A stretch of 64,000 nucleotides of DNA from Ustulina deusta. Lineage: Eukaryota; Ascomycota; Sordariomycetes; Xylariales; Xylariaceae. The stretch covers positions 248,001 through 312,000 of the forward strand of contig JAJNNX010000009.1 of NCBI GenBank assembly GCA_023159155.1. Reading direction: 5' to 3'. Positions 46,884 to 56,145 of this stretch are shown here, one piece after another. Each line of letters begins with the position of its first letter. Position 1 is the first letter of the stretch. Position numbers and translations under genes: made by a program. The notes under the pieces are model-generated. The model was not told the DNA's origin, searched no databases, and saw nothing but the letters and a program-made list of their open reading frames with translations.

Positions 46884-49052
46884 ATGGGCAGGATAAAGAG
46901 GAAGGGCGAGGCCGGTAACGCCAAAAACTACATCACCCGCACACAGGCCGTCAAAAAGCTGCAGCTCAGCCTTCCAGACTTCCGAAAGCTGTGCATATGG
47001 AAAGGGTAGGAAGTTCTTGTCTCTTGTCTCTTGTCTCTTGTCTCTTGTCTCTTGTCTCTCGTCTCAATGCTGCCGCAAGGGGTGTTTATCTCCATTCCTT
47101 AAGTGGAGTAGTATCTGTGGGATACGAAGGGCTGACATCCCGACAGTATCTTCCCCAGAGAGCCGAGGAATCGAAAAAAGGCTTCCAAAAGCTCGACTGC
47201 CTCAACGACATTCTACTACGCCAAGGACATCCAGTTTCTTCTCCACGAGCCCCTGCTACAGAAATTCCGGGATCAGAAGACCCTCGAGAAGAAGATTTCC
47301 AAAGCCCTTGGACGTGGCGATGTTAGTGATGCGAGCCGGCTCGAGCGCAATGCTGCGAGGCCCGAGAAGACTGGCAAACCGCGCTACACCCTTGACCATG
47401 TCGTTCGAGACCGCTACCCGACTTTTGTCGATGCTCTGCGCGACCTCGACGACTGCCTCTCCATGCTTTTCCTATTTGCGAATCTTCCTTCCACTTCGAC
47501 GGTGCCTGCCAAGATGATCGCCCGCTGCGAGCGTCTCTGTCTCGAGTTTCAACACTACCTCATTGCTTCGCAAAGCTTGCGCAAGTCCTTTCTGTCGATC
47601 AAAGGTATCTACTATCAGGCAAATATCCAAGGCGAGGACATACTATGGCTCGTACCTTACAAGTTCAAGCAGCGGGTTGTTGGGGATGTTGATTTTAGGA
47701 TCATGGGTACCTTTGTGGAGTTTTACATGACTCTTCTCGGCTTTATCAATTTTAGACTATATACATCCATCGGTCTAAAATACCCGCCAAAATTCGACCA
47801 GAACAAGGACAACGAAGCCGCCGAGCTCGGCGCTTTCAAACTGGAGGGCCACCACGCCGCTCCAGTTTCAAGCGAACCGGCTCAGCTGACGAGTGGTGAT
47901 TCTGCTGCTCAACCCGATCCTAAAACCCAAGCCGAGGTGAATAGACTTATCCGACAGATGAAGGATACTGCAGTCGAGGAGGGCCAGACCGAGGCTGCTC
48001 CAGAAACAGACGAACCCGCCGATACCATAGATAAGTTTGAGCCAGCTGCACCGGGTGGTGACGTTCTGCCCCAGCCTACATCCTCCGGTAGTGAACCGGG
48101 GTCACTATTCGCGAATTGCACCTTTTATTTATCTCGCGAAACCCCCAGACAACCACTGGAGTTTATTTTACGATCGTTCGGATGCAAGCGCATTGGCTGG
48201 GACTCTGTACTAGGTGAGGGTGCATACACGACTAACGAACTCGACCCATCCATCACTCACCAAATCGTCGACCGTCCAATTGTTCAGGCCACTATGGAAG
48301 AAGATGGGGACGGCGAAGACAACCAGACCTCTCAGAAACTCGCGCCAAATCAAAGGATACCGGGACGTATTTATGTACAACCACAGTGGGTTTGGGACAG
48401 TGTGAACGATGAGGAGTTGAGGCGACCCGACGAGTACGCACCCGGTGCTCAGCTACCCCCGCACTTGAGTCCATTTGTGCAGAACACGCAGGGTGCTTAT
48501 GACCCGACACTACCTCTGAAAGATCAGGAACTTGAAGGAGAAGCTCTGGAGGATAGTGATGGAGAGGTGGATGAAGAGAAAGTGGACGAGGATCATGATG
48601 AGGACAAATTTGCTGTTAAGAAACCCAAAGCTGCTGCGGATGGGATGGATGTTGATGCGTCGGATGACGACGACGAAGATGAAGCTGATGACGGCTCCTT
48701 CGGAGGCTTCTCCGAGGCTGAGGACTCGGCCGAAGAAGATGGCGGGGAGGATGAGTCCGAGTCTGAGGAGCTCCGGAATCAGCAAGAACTCGAAGCCGAA
48801 CTTAGTGGCAAGCCTATCAAACAGACCAAGGTGGATGCTCGATCCCAGAAGTTAGAGGCGAAGAAGAAGCTCGCGCAGAAGGCCAAAGAAGAAGCGGAAG
48901 AGATTGAAAGAGCCAAGGGAATGCTGAGCAAGAAGAAGCGGAAGCTGTTCGAGCAGATGCAATACACCAACAATAAGAAGAGCGCCGAGGATCAGAAACT
49001 TCGTGCAAAGAGGAGAAAACTGGAGAAACAGAAGGCACAGGCAAAGGCGTAA
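46884..49052 (+). CDS. NOP7: Pescadillo homologue, 60S ribosome biogenesis
   Basis: Two exons: 46884-47005 and 47147-49052. The product is 675 aa. It starts [20 protein letters not shown] and continues [24 protein letters not shown] across the intron, the invariant Pescadillo N-terminus. The N-terminal domain includes [16 protein letters not shown] and [27 protein letters not shown] domain covers about residues 395-505 ([12 protein letters not shown] ... [13 protein letters not shown]). The C-terminus is an acidic stretch followed by a Lys-rich coiled coil. With Erb1 and Ytm1 it forms the PeBoW complex in the nucleolus, needed for 27S pre-rRNA processing. The intron (141 bp) carries a heptanucleotide repeat. 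It is divergent from PIG-U; the Rrn9 gene follows on the same strand. Confidence 0.96.
47016..47065 (+). repeat. CTTGTCT heptanucleotide repeat inside the NOP7 intron
   Basis: Six perfect tandem CTTGTCT units and one variant (CTCGTCT) fill the region just after the splice donor. Copy number is likely polymorphic; the pyrimidine tract is far from the acceptor, so splicing need not be affected. Confidence 0.9.
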
Positions 49053-49390
49053 GGAATGGTTAGATTGGGCTGTTTATAATACCACATAAAATTTGCATTG
49101 ATACCGCTACCTGAATGTTATGGCGACGATGAAGTGCTATGCTCTCAATTTGTTACGAGATAAACGGTTTTTCCATAGAAATGCCGTACCTGGATAAATA
49201 CTTCGATACAAGTTTCGCAGAAGATTTAATATTTTTATCTTTTTCTAAAAAATAACAAGAAGAAGAATAAAAATAAAAAACCTGCCGAACCCACAATTAG
49301 ATGAAATTTCTCTTATGTTTATTTCTTCTTGTGCACCACACGATCGATTTACAACTCTTCGACCTCAATTAAACCAGCAACTCTATTGTG
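49053..49390. other. Spacer between NOP7 and the Rrn9-domain gene
   Basis: 338 bp with an AT-rich TTTAATATTTTTATCTTTTTC / AATAACAAGAAGAAG stretch (about 49225-49280). It should hold the NOP7 terminator and the promoter of the next gene. Confidence 0.4.
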
Positions 49391-51457
49391 ATGGCACATG
49401 CACGGAATGACTCGGATGCATACCTTCCCGATTCCGATGATTCGAATGATGAAGATGAGCGGCCCAACCGCTGGACTGGCCCTCCATCCACCTGGCAGCA
49501 GCTGAACAGTGCCGAAATCGACACCCTCACTGCGCTCAATGAGATTCGCAACCAGGACCTCTCTATCCATCTGTACAATGCATTCGCGCTCAAGCACAGA
49601 CATACCAGAAGAAAGCCACAAGATGAGACGAAGCCGGTGCCTAATCAGGTAATTCACCTTCGCCGCCACATAGGAGCAGTGCGGTGGATGCTAACCAAGA
49701 ACGACGAGCAGGACGTCGATATCGCGACGGGGCAGCCGGTGCAAGAGGACAAATGGGTGCCTCCGAATTCATGGACGGCTTGGCCTTTGCCCGCCAACGC
49801 GGTGCCGCGTCCGGGCTTCATGGGGCGGACAGACGGCGCCGATGAGCGCTTCACTTTCAGAATGCAGACGCCCTATAGACCCAGGACCGAACTAGAGGAG
49901 ACAATCTCGGCTGCCATGTTGAGGTTGGCTAAGGAGAGATTTCAAGCAAGGCAAGAAGCGGCGCAACGAAATGAGGATACCGTTGGGTCCGGCCTCGCAA
50001 GCAGCGATGAAGAGGGCTCTGACGTAGAGATGAGCTCCAAACCCAGCCGCGCCAGGTCGAAATCCAGAGCTAAATCGAGCTCGAAATCTCGATCAGCGAA
50101 ATACGAAGACACTAGCGAAGGCGAGATGATGGACGTCGATGATCTACATGCTGAAACGCCATCTTCTTCTACCCTGCCAGAGACATTCCCGCTGAAAACC
50201 GTGGTTGCAACGGATGATGAGCTATCATACACTCTCCTGCGGCCGTCGGTACGGGGCATACTAGAAAAGCTAGATGCGACATTGACAGTCCTCCACAACG
50301 CCCAAGAAGCCAAAATCAACTGTCCCTCTGAATCTGACGCGTCCAATGCATCGTCTCGTTCTCCATCCCGTTCCCGTTCGCATAGCCGGGGACCTTCAAA
50401 AATCCACTCCCAGCCACCGGATGCCAAGCGCAGACGAGTCCCCAACTCGCGCGCATCCTCCATAGCACGAGAACCGACGCCATCGGAAGAGTCCGTGAAC
50501 GTTAAGAAAAGAGGCCGGCCAAAAAGAGTTTACCCGCAGCTCGACGGCGAGACGAACAAGGCATACGCCATCCGGATCGCGCGACTGCGGAAGAAACCCC
50601 TCCCCTCCTTCGTAGGCGACGATCCCGAGCCCATCTCCGATTCCACGCCGGCGCCGAATTCGGCCGCCGAATACACAGACACCAACGCCGAAGCCAAGTC
50701 GAGGGTACGGAGATCCGTCGCGCAATCACGGCCGCGATGGAGAGGTTCAGAGGCCCTATCGGATATCACCTCGGGCAGCGAACCCGGCGCGACCCCACGT
50801 CGACAGCCGAGATTGGCGCGGGTCCGCTTGCGGGACTGGAGGGATATCCTCGGGGCGGCCGCGCTCGCGGGATTCCCCGCGCCAGCCCTGGACCGGGCGG
50901 CGCGGCGATGTGCCGACCTCTTCGGCCAGAGCTTCACGCTGCATACATTGCACGAAGGACCGCAGGGCCGAACAGACTCGGACAAGCATGTGCGCTACGA
51001 CCCGGGCATGACGATCCCCTGCCCGCCAGAAGACTCGGAAGACTCGGACGAGGCGCCCTCGGGTGTGCGCGCGCGCACGTCTCGCGCAGCCAGCGCGGCG
51101 CCATCTGAAAGCGAGGGGCGCGGCCGTGGCCGCTCGGTGGCGGCGCCGCGGAGCAGCAGGTCGCGGTCGAGATCGGCGTCGGCGGGCGGGCCGCACTTCT
51201 GCATGTTCGGCGGTTGTCCGCGGGCCGTGGCGCCGTTCGCGCGACGGCCGAACCTGACGCGCCACCTGAAGCTCGTGCATCAGTACGACGGCGACGAGCT
51301 GGCGGCCGACGTCGACAGCCAGGACGAGATGCACGGCGCCGTCCACGTCGACGGGTTCCTGAAGCCCATCAGGACACGGCCCGGCTGGCGCGGCGAAGAC
51401 GCGGCGAAGGAGAGGTCTGGAGAGGGCCGCGGAGACGGGCCGCGGAGAAGAAGATGA
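49391..51457 (+). CDS. Rrn9-domain protein, RNA polymerase I initiation factor
   Basis: Single exon of 688 aa from the ATG at 49391. The Rrn9 domain is at about residues 35-75 (STWQQLNSAEIDTLTALNEIRNQDLSIHLYNAFALKHR), the conserved core of this fungal Pol I upstream activating factor subunit. The rest is mostly disordered, Ser/Arg-rich and acidic, with an AT-hook-like KKRGRPKRVYP (about 371-380). Near the C-terminus FCMFGGCPRAVAPFARRPNLTRHLKLVH (about 602-630) has the spacing of a C2H2-like zinc finger. By family it belongs to the UAF complex that recruits Pol I to rDNA. The last 700 bases are much more GC-rich than the first half. The AT-hook and finger are features of the filamentous-fungal form, not of yeast Rrn9 as I know it. 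Confidence 0.82.
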   Translation: MAHARNDSDAYLPDSDDSNDEDERPNRWTGPPSTWQQLNSAEIDTLTALNEIRNQDLSIHLYNAFALKHRHTRRKPQDETKPVPNQVIHLRRHIGAVRWMLTKNDEQDVDIATGQPVQEDKWVPPNSWTAWPLPANAVPRPGFMGRTDGADERFTFRMQTPYRPRTELEETISAAMLRLAKERFQARQEAAQRNEDTVGSGLASSDEEGSDVEMSSKPSRARSKSRAKSSSKSRSAKYEDTSEGEMMDVDDLHAETPSSSTLPETFPLKTVVATDDELSYTLLRPSVRGILEKLDATLTVLHNAQEAKINCPSESDASNASSRSPSRSRSHSRGPSKIHSQPPDAKRRRVPNSRASSIAREPTPSEESVNVKKRGRPKRVYPQLDGETNKAYAIRIARLRKKPLPSFVGDDPEPISDSTPAPNSAAEYTDTNAEAKSRVRRSVAQSRPRWRGSEALSDITSGSEPGATPRRQPRLARVRLRDWRDILGAAALAGFPAPALDRAARRCADLFGQSFTLHTLHEGPQGRTDSDKHVRYDPGMTIPCPPEDSEDSDEAPSGVRARTSRAASAAPSESEGRGRGRSVAAPRSSRSRSRSASAGGPHFCMFGGCPRAVAPFARRPNLTRHLKLVHQYDGDELAADVDSQDEMHGAVHVDGFLKPIRTRPGWRGEDAAKERSGEGRGDGPRRRR

Positions 51458-51740
51458 CGGCGGGCGCGAGGAAAGTATCTGATTGGTTTGGTTTTTATTC
51501 ATTTCATCGAGCGGACGCAAAACTCTGCCCTGCCCGGTTGTTTCGTTGGAATGAATAGGTACTTACTTTTGCCATATCTCATTTGCCCATGCCGGAAAGC
51601 TTGCTTGCGCTTGCAGCCTCGCGAGGGAACAAAAAAAGGAGGAAAGGAAAGAAAAGAAAAGAAAAGAAAAGCAGAATTGATATTATATAACTATATTGAG
51701 GAGGAAGTTATGATTATCATTATCTTCATGACAGAAAAAA

Positions 51741-52696
51741 CTACGATTTCTTCCCGTCAGCAGCAGCAGCAGCAAATTGTCTCTCGACCTCGTCCGCAAA
51801 CTCGCCGATGGTATCAAACCTCCACTCGAACGCGGTCCGGTCCTTATACAACGCCAGCGCGCCCCCGACACCCTCGCCCTCCTCCTTCTCCCCGCCGCGG
51901 GAGATCCACACGCTCCTGAGCCCGAGATCCTTGGCAGGGACATGGTCGGCGCTCAGGCTCCTCGCGACGTGCAGCAGGTCGCCGCGCGTCCAGTCGACGC
52001 CGAGATCGGCCCGGGCGCGCGCGAAGAGGTACTCGAAGTTTCGGCGCGACGGCTTGTAGCTGCCGATGTCCTGCGCCGTGTACACGGCGTCGAAGCGCGC
52101 GGGCCGCAGCTGCTTGGCCACGGTGGCGCCGATGTTGGCGTTGTCGACGTTGGACAGGATGATCAGCTTGTAGCGCGCCCCCAGCTTCTGCAGTCCCGCC
52201 ACCGTGTCCGCGAAGGGGCCCCACGTCCCCACCGAGTTCCCGAAGGGCTCGCTGACGCTGTCGGGTAGCGCCAGGCCCATCTCGCGCGCGAGGTCCGAGA
52301 GCGACATCACCAGCAGCTCGTTGTACGGGAGCGAAGGCGTGCGCTCTTCGTGCGCCGTCGCGAGCTCGTCGAGCCGCCGCATGGCTGCGGTTGGCGGGTC
52401 GCTCTTGAGTGGGTGCGAGGCCGGCAGCTGCGAGATGAGGGGGGCCAGGCTCTTCTGGAGACCCGCTTCCCAGTCGATTAGGGTGCCGTAGCAGTCGAAG
52501 CTGAAATACGGGAGCCAAGCCTTGGTTAGTTGACGGATTTTGTTGGTCATAGGGTATGGATGTACGAGTCGAATAAGACAGGTATACAGATTGGGCTGTG
52601 ATGGATGGATCGATCTTATTTCGTTTCGAGAGGCGAATGAACGGATACGTACCTGAGGGCTTTGAAGCCCGTCAAGTCAGGATGCGAGGGCGCCAT
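51741..52696 (-). CDS. HAD-superfamily hydrolase, 2-haloacid dehalogenase (type II) like
   Basis: Two exons: 52696-52653 and 52500-51741. The intron of 152 bp has a GTACGT donor and a TTTCAG acceptor. The product is 267 aa. The N-terminus [26 protein letters not shown] is assembled only when the intron is removed. Motif I has the nucleophile Asp17 in FDCYGT, motif II is LIILSNVDN, the conserved Lys is in GSYKPS, and motif III follows in HVARSLSADHVPAKDLGLRSVWISR. These mark HAD enzymes near L-2-haloacid dehalogenases. In fungi the natural substrate is usually unknown and may be a phosphate ester. It is convergent with the Rrn9 gene and divergent from the MmgE/PrpD gene. Confidence 0.9.
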
Positions 52697-54009
52697 GGTG
52701 ATTGAGCTGTGTTGTATTGCTCTTCATCTATCGTTGGCGGCTGTGGTCGTTGTTGTAGGCGCATGCACTACAGGAACACTGTGTGATTCCGAGTTGCTGT
52801 GGTTTTGGGGATATATGAAGCTGCGCGGCTTCTGTCTAAGTGGCATGTTATTTATGACTGACATCATCACGTCTGCCGTGAGGACCACCTGCGTAATCAG
52901 GGTCCCCCCGCCCTGTTCCCCGCGAAAGGGCGTGGTTGACGCCGTATGACTCAGCTTGCATAGTATTTCCAACCCTGCATGTTTCTGTGGAGATCATAGG
53001 TACTTTACCTATCTAATCCTCTCTGCTTGCCTTTTCACGAGGTCGGTTCGAATGTGAAAACTGCCTCATTTGATCCTGGGAGCCTGTAATCCTGATGTTT
53101 TATTGTCCAAGGTATCTTGTTAGGCGGCATGCGAATAACAAGCCCACGTCAACGTAATAACAAAAATGTATATTTCAAAAGCAGCTGTAGGGAGTGCCCA
53201 TATTACCCCTCACAGTGGGTTCCGTGTCAATTACCATCCATCCCTTCAACAACATGCTTAGCCCACCAGACCCCTGACTTAGAAGGTTTGGGTCGCCTAA
53301 CTTCACAGAAAGCCATTTCTAAGAATGCATCACGGAGCAAGCTAGGTAACCAACCAGGCACTATCTCATCAGCCAAGTTGAGGGGAAAGGGCCCATGTCT
53401 TGCTAGCCATCAACGGAATAAAATAAGACGTCCACTCAGGCTTGCTGCCGGCTTCACACGAGATGAGCTTGTCTCGCGATGTTGTGTAATAGGGTTCCCG
53501 GACGACGCTGATGTCGGAATCAAGACAACGACTGGGTCCGAGAACCCATAGGTTACATACGTCGATTTCCTAATGTTCGCATGGAGTGATGAGTGGCTGA
53601 TGTTTTAATATACACTCCTTGCCCTGCCTCGCCTTGCACCGCCCTGGTTCTCAATATGCTCGGTATGGTGAACTACATACTATTTAGACATCCGAAAGCT
53701 ATCCTTGATAGCATGTGGGGTAGGGCAATGACTGTGGAGACAAATCCCGGCAACTCGGATATGATACGGAAACAGGCCGGGCGCTGCGTCGTCGACGCCA
53801 TCGCGGGTTTAGTAACGGCTTATACCCAGCCGATGCTACATCATCCCCGTGGACATTCACATCTCCGCATAAGAAGGGGCATTCGGTATAGACTGGGTAT
53901 TCGATCATGAAAGCGAAAGAAGTCGGCATTCCGACCTTCCCGCCACTTACTTATTTAAAAAAAAAACGCCGCTCTCACCTAGGCATTGAAGCGTTCTAGA
54001 TAGACTATC
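52697..54009. other. 1.3-kb divergent spacer, no supported gene
   Basis: This lies between the starts of the HAD and MmgE/PrpD genes. A 144-codon frame (53117-53551) has no family resemblance and low-complexity content. An A-rich run (about 53960-53969) and a TATTTAAAA box (about 53951-53960) precede the 54010 start. Confidence 0.5.
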
Positions 54010-55368
54010 ATGGCGACTCTCCAATTGGCCTCGTGGGCTACCAATCTGACTTACGCGGATCTCACCGCCCCGGTGATCGACGCGGCGGTGAAGAGCGTCT
54101 ATAACTGGGCTGGTTGTGCCATCGGCGGCTATGCCCAGGACGCCCCGCGTATAGCGCAGGCGACGACGCAGCCTTTCTTCGGCGGCCCGCCGACATCGAG
54201 CATCCTCGGCGCCAACGGGTCCATAAGCGAAGGCTACGCTGACGCCCAGCTAGCCGCTCTTTTGAACGGGATTGCTTCGCATGTCGACGATTACGACGAC
54301 ACACACCTAGAGACAATCATCCATCCCGCAGGACCAGTAGCCAGCGCGCTGCTGGCTGTAGCGGAATGGCAGGGGCCCGTGACAGGGCCGGAATTCCTCA
54401 CGGCGTTCGTCGCGGGCGTCGAAGCCGAGTGTAAGTTGGGGCTGAGCGTCACGCCCGAGCACTACAACGTGGGGTGGCACATCACCAGCACCGTGGGGTC
54501 GATAGGGGCGTCGGTGGCCGTGGGCAAGCTGATCGGGCTGGGCACGACTCAGATGCAGAACGCCATCGGGGTAGCGGCCACGCAGGTGGTCGGGATGCAG
54601 GAGTATTTCGGCTCCATGACGAAGTCCTTCCATGTCGGACGCGCCGCCCAAGGCGGCATGCTCGCGGCGCTGTTGGCCAAGAACAATTACACGAGCTCGC
54701 TGCAGGGCCTGGAGGCCGAATTCGGCTGGCTTCACGTCGCGAGCACACGCGAGAACGCCACGGCGTACTTCGACCAGCTGGGGAAGACATGGGAGATCGA
54801 GAAGAACACCTTCAAGCCGTTTCCCTGCGGCATCGTGCTCCACCCCACCATCGACGCAGCCACTCAGCTGCACAACGAGAGCATCCAGCAGGGGAGAGAC
54901 ATCGCGTCGGTGAGGAGTATCAACTTGCAGGTGAACTCGGAGGTGCTCGTTCTCACGGGGAAGACGAACCCGACCACGGGGCTGGAGGGCAAGTTCAGCG
55001 TCTACCACGCGGCGGCCGTGGCGCTGTTGTACGGCGAGGCGACGCCCAGCTATTTCACGGACGACGCGGTGACGAACGCAACCGTCGTCGCGTTTCGGAA
55101 GAAGGTCCATGTCACGACAGACGACGAGCGGTTCGGCAAAGACCAGGCCACGGTGACGATAGAGTTCGACGACGGCAGCACCCTCGAGAAGCACGTCGAG
55201 CATGCGATCGGCAGCCTGGAGAACCCCTTGACAGACGACGGCCTGAAGAAGAAGTTTCTCGATCAGGTCTCGAGAAGGATAGGAGACGCGAGGGCGGAAA
55301 ATGCGTATGCGGCTTTCAGAGGGATCGGAAACATGACCGATGTCGGACAACTTAGGACGCTCTATTAA
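54010..55368 (+). CDS. MmgE/PrpD family protein (2-methylcitrate dehydratase / cis-aconitate decarboxylase-like)
   Basis: Single exon of 452 aa, normal for the family. The N-terminal helical domain has NWAGCAIGG, then DDYDDTHLETIIHPAGPVASALLAVAEW, the conserved DDTH...HPG/A motif that lines the active site. The core continues with GVEAECKLGLSVTPEHYNVGWHITSTVGSIGASVAVGKL and GRAAQGGMLAALLA. The lid half has KPFPCGIVLHPTIDA, another family hallmark. Members either dehydrate 2-methylcitrate or decarboxylate cis-aconitate to itaconate, and many fungal ones are uncharacterised. No targeting sequence is obvious. No itaconate-type transporter lies nearby, so a role in itaconate formation is only a possibility. 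A long antisense frame here is a GC3 artefact. Confidence 0.93.
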   Translation: MATLQLASWATNLTYADLTAPVIDAAVKSVYNWAGCAIGGYAQDAPRIAQATTQPFFGGPPTSSILGANGSISEGYADAQLAALLNGIASHVDDYDDTHLETIIHPAGPVASALLAVAEWQGPVTGPEFLTAFVAGVEAECKLGLSVTPEHYNVGWHITSTVGSIGASVAVGKLIGLGTTQMQNAIGVAATQVVGMQEYFGSMTKSFHVGRAAQGGMLAALLAKNNYTSSLQGLEAEFGWLHVASTRENATAYFDQLGKTWEIEKNTFKPFPCGIVLHPTIDAATQLHNESIQQGRDIASVRSINLQVNSEVLVLTGKTNPTTGLEGKFSVYHAAAVALLYGEATPSYFTDDAVTNATVVAFRKKVHVTTDDERFGKDQATVTIEFDDGSTLEKHVEHAIGSLENPLTDDGLKKKFLDQVSRRIGDARAENAYAAFRGIGNMTDVGQLRTLY

Positions 55369-55799
55369 TGGAGACAGGGCGATGTTGGATTAGAATCGTG
55401 GATTCTTGTGAATAGGTCATGAGCGCACAATGATGAATTAAATTGAAGCACCCCGATTGCCTACGGAGCCTTAAACTCGGGAATGCGACGAATGAAGAGT
55501 GTGCAATCCCATCGCAAAATCCGGTCTACTGTATAGGAGTTGAAGGCTGGGGTAATTTAAGCATTTCCTGTCAGGTAAAAGTACAGGTAAATCATGCATA
55601 CGGCACAATGATTGAATCTTGAATGATAGGCTTCCACGTTATATCTAACCCTTCATTATTCGTGACACGTGTGCTTCCAGGAGAAGCCGAAGTGAAAGTC
55701 AACGAGGTGGTCTCTGTAGTCCGCCGCGAAATCCCATCCTCGCGATGAATAACAAACTAAACCCCGTTCTTCCTTTTTTGTTTCCCCCCTCGAAGTCCT
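55369..55799. other. Convergent spacer
   Basis: 431 bp between the 3' ends of the MmgE/PrpD gene and the small cysteine-rich gene. Nothing else is supported. Confidence 0.45.
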
Positions 55800-56145
55800 T
55801 TAGATGATGCAGAAATCGCAGGGCAGCGGGCAGGGGATGCAGAAGCAGAATCGGCCAGGGCAACAGCTGCCCCTCTCACCACCACGCAAATTCATTTGTG
55901 GCTCGTCGTGAGGGCGCTCGGGGTCTGGGAATACGTTAGCTCGGCTCGATTTTTCAGGCCGTGCGATGAATAGTCGATATAGAACTAAAGGAGGGAGAAA
56001 TGGGATGAAAAATGAAGTACACACTCATTGGTTGCGAGGTCATGGGCTGTAGCGAAATTTCTTGCATCTTCCCCTGTTGTGATTGGTGTTGTTCGCTGTT
56101 GACCGCTGACGCAGTCTGGGCATTTTCGGGTTGCGTGGGAGCCAT
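55800..56145 (-). CDS. Small cysteine-rich C-terminal protein (81 aa), fungal CYSTM-like
   Basis: Two exons: 56145-56025 and 55924-55800. The intron of 100 bp has a GTGTGT donor and a CCCAG acceptor. The product is 81 aa. The N-terminal 55 residues are Gln/Ser/Glu-rich and polar (MAPTQPENAQTASAVNSEQ), then comes NLRGGERG and a compact C-terminal motif GSCCPGRFCFCIPCPLPCD with seven Cys (61, 62, 67, 69, 72, 76, 79), ending FCII. The architecture, a polar tail and a terminal Cys-rich hydrophobic patch, resembles the small membrane-associated CYSTM/stress proteins and palmitoylated tails. I recall similar unnamed fungal proteins but no function. There is no signal peptide. A roughly 250-bp leader upstream contains other ATGs, including one at 56390. 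Confidence 0.75.

Noticed and set aside
50756..51520. 254-codon antisense frame over the end of the Rrn9-domain gene
   Set aside because: GC-rich shadow; Arg/Pro-rich product without domain features.
53117..53551. 144-codon frame in the HAD/MmgE spacer
   Set aside because: No family resemblance; random-looking composition.
54307..55350. 347-codon antisense frame under the MmgE/PrpD gene
   Set aside because: It mirrors a GC3-biased gene whose sense product has full family motifs; the antisense product is Arg/His/Val-rich with no family signal.
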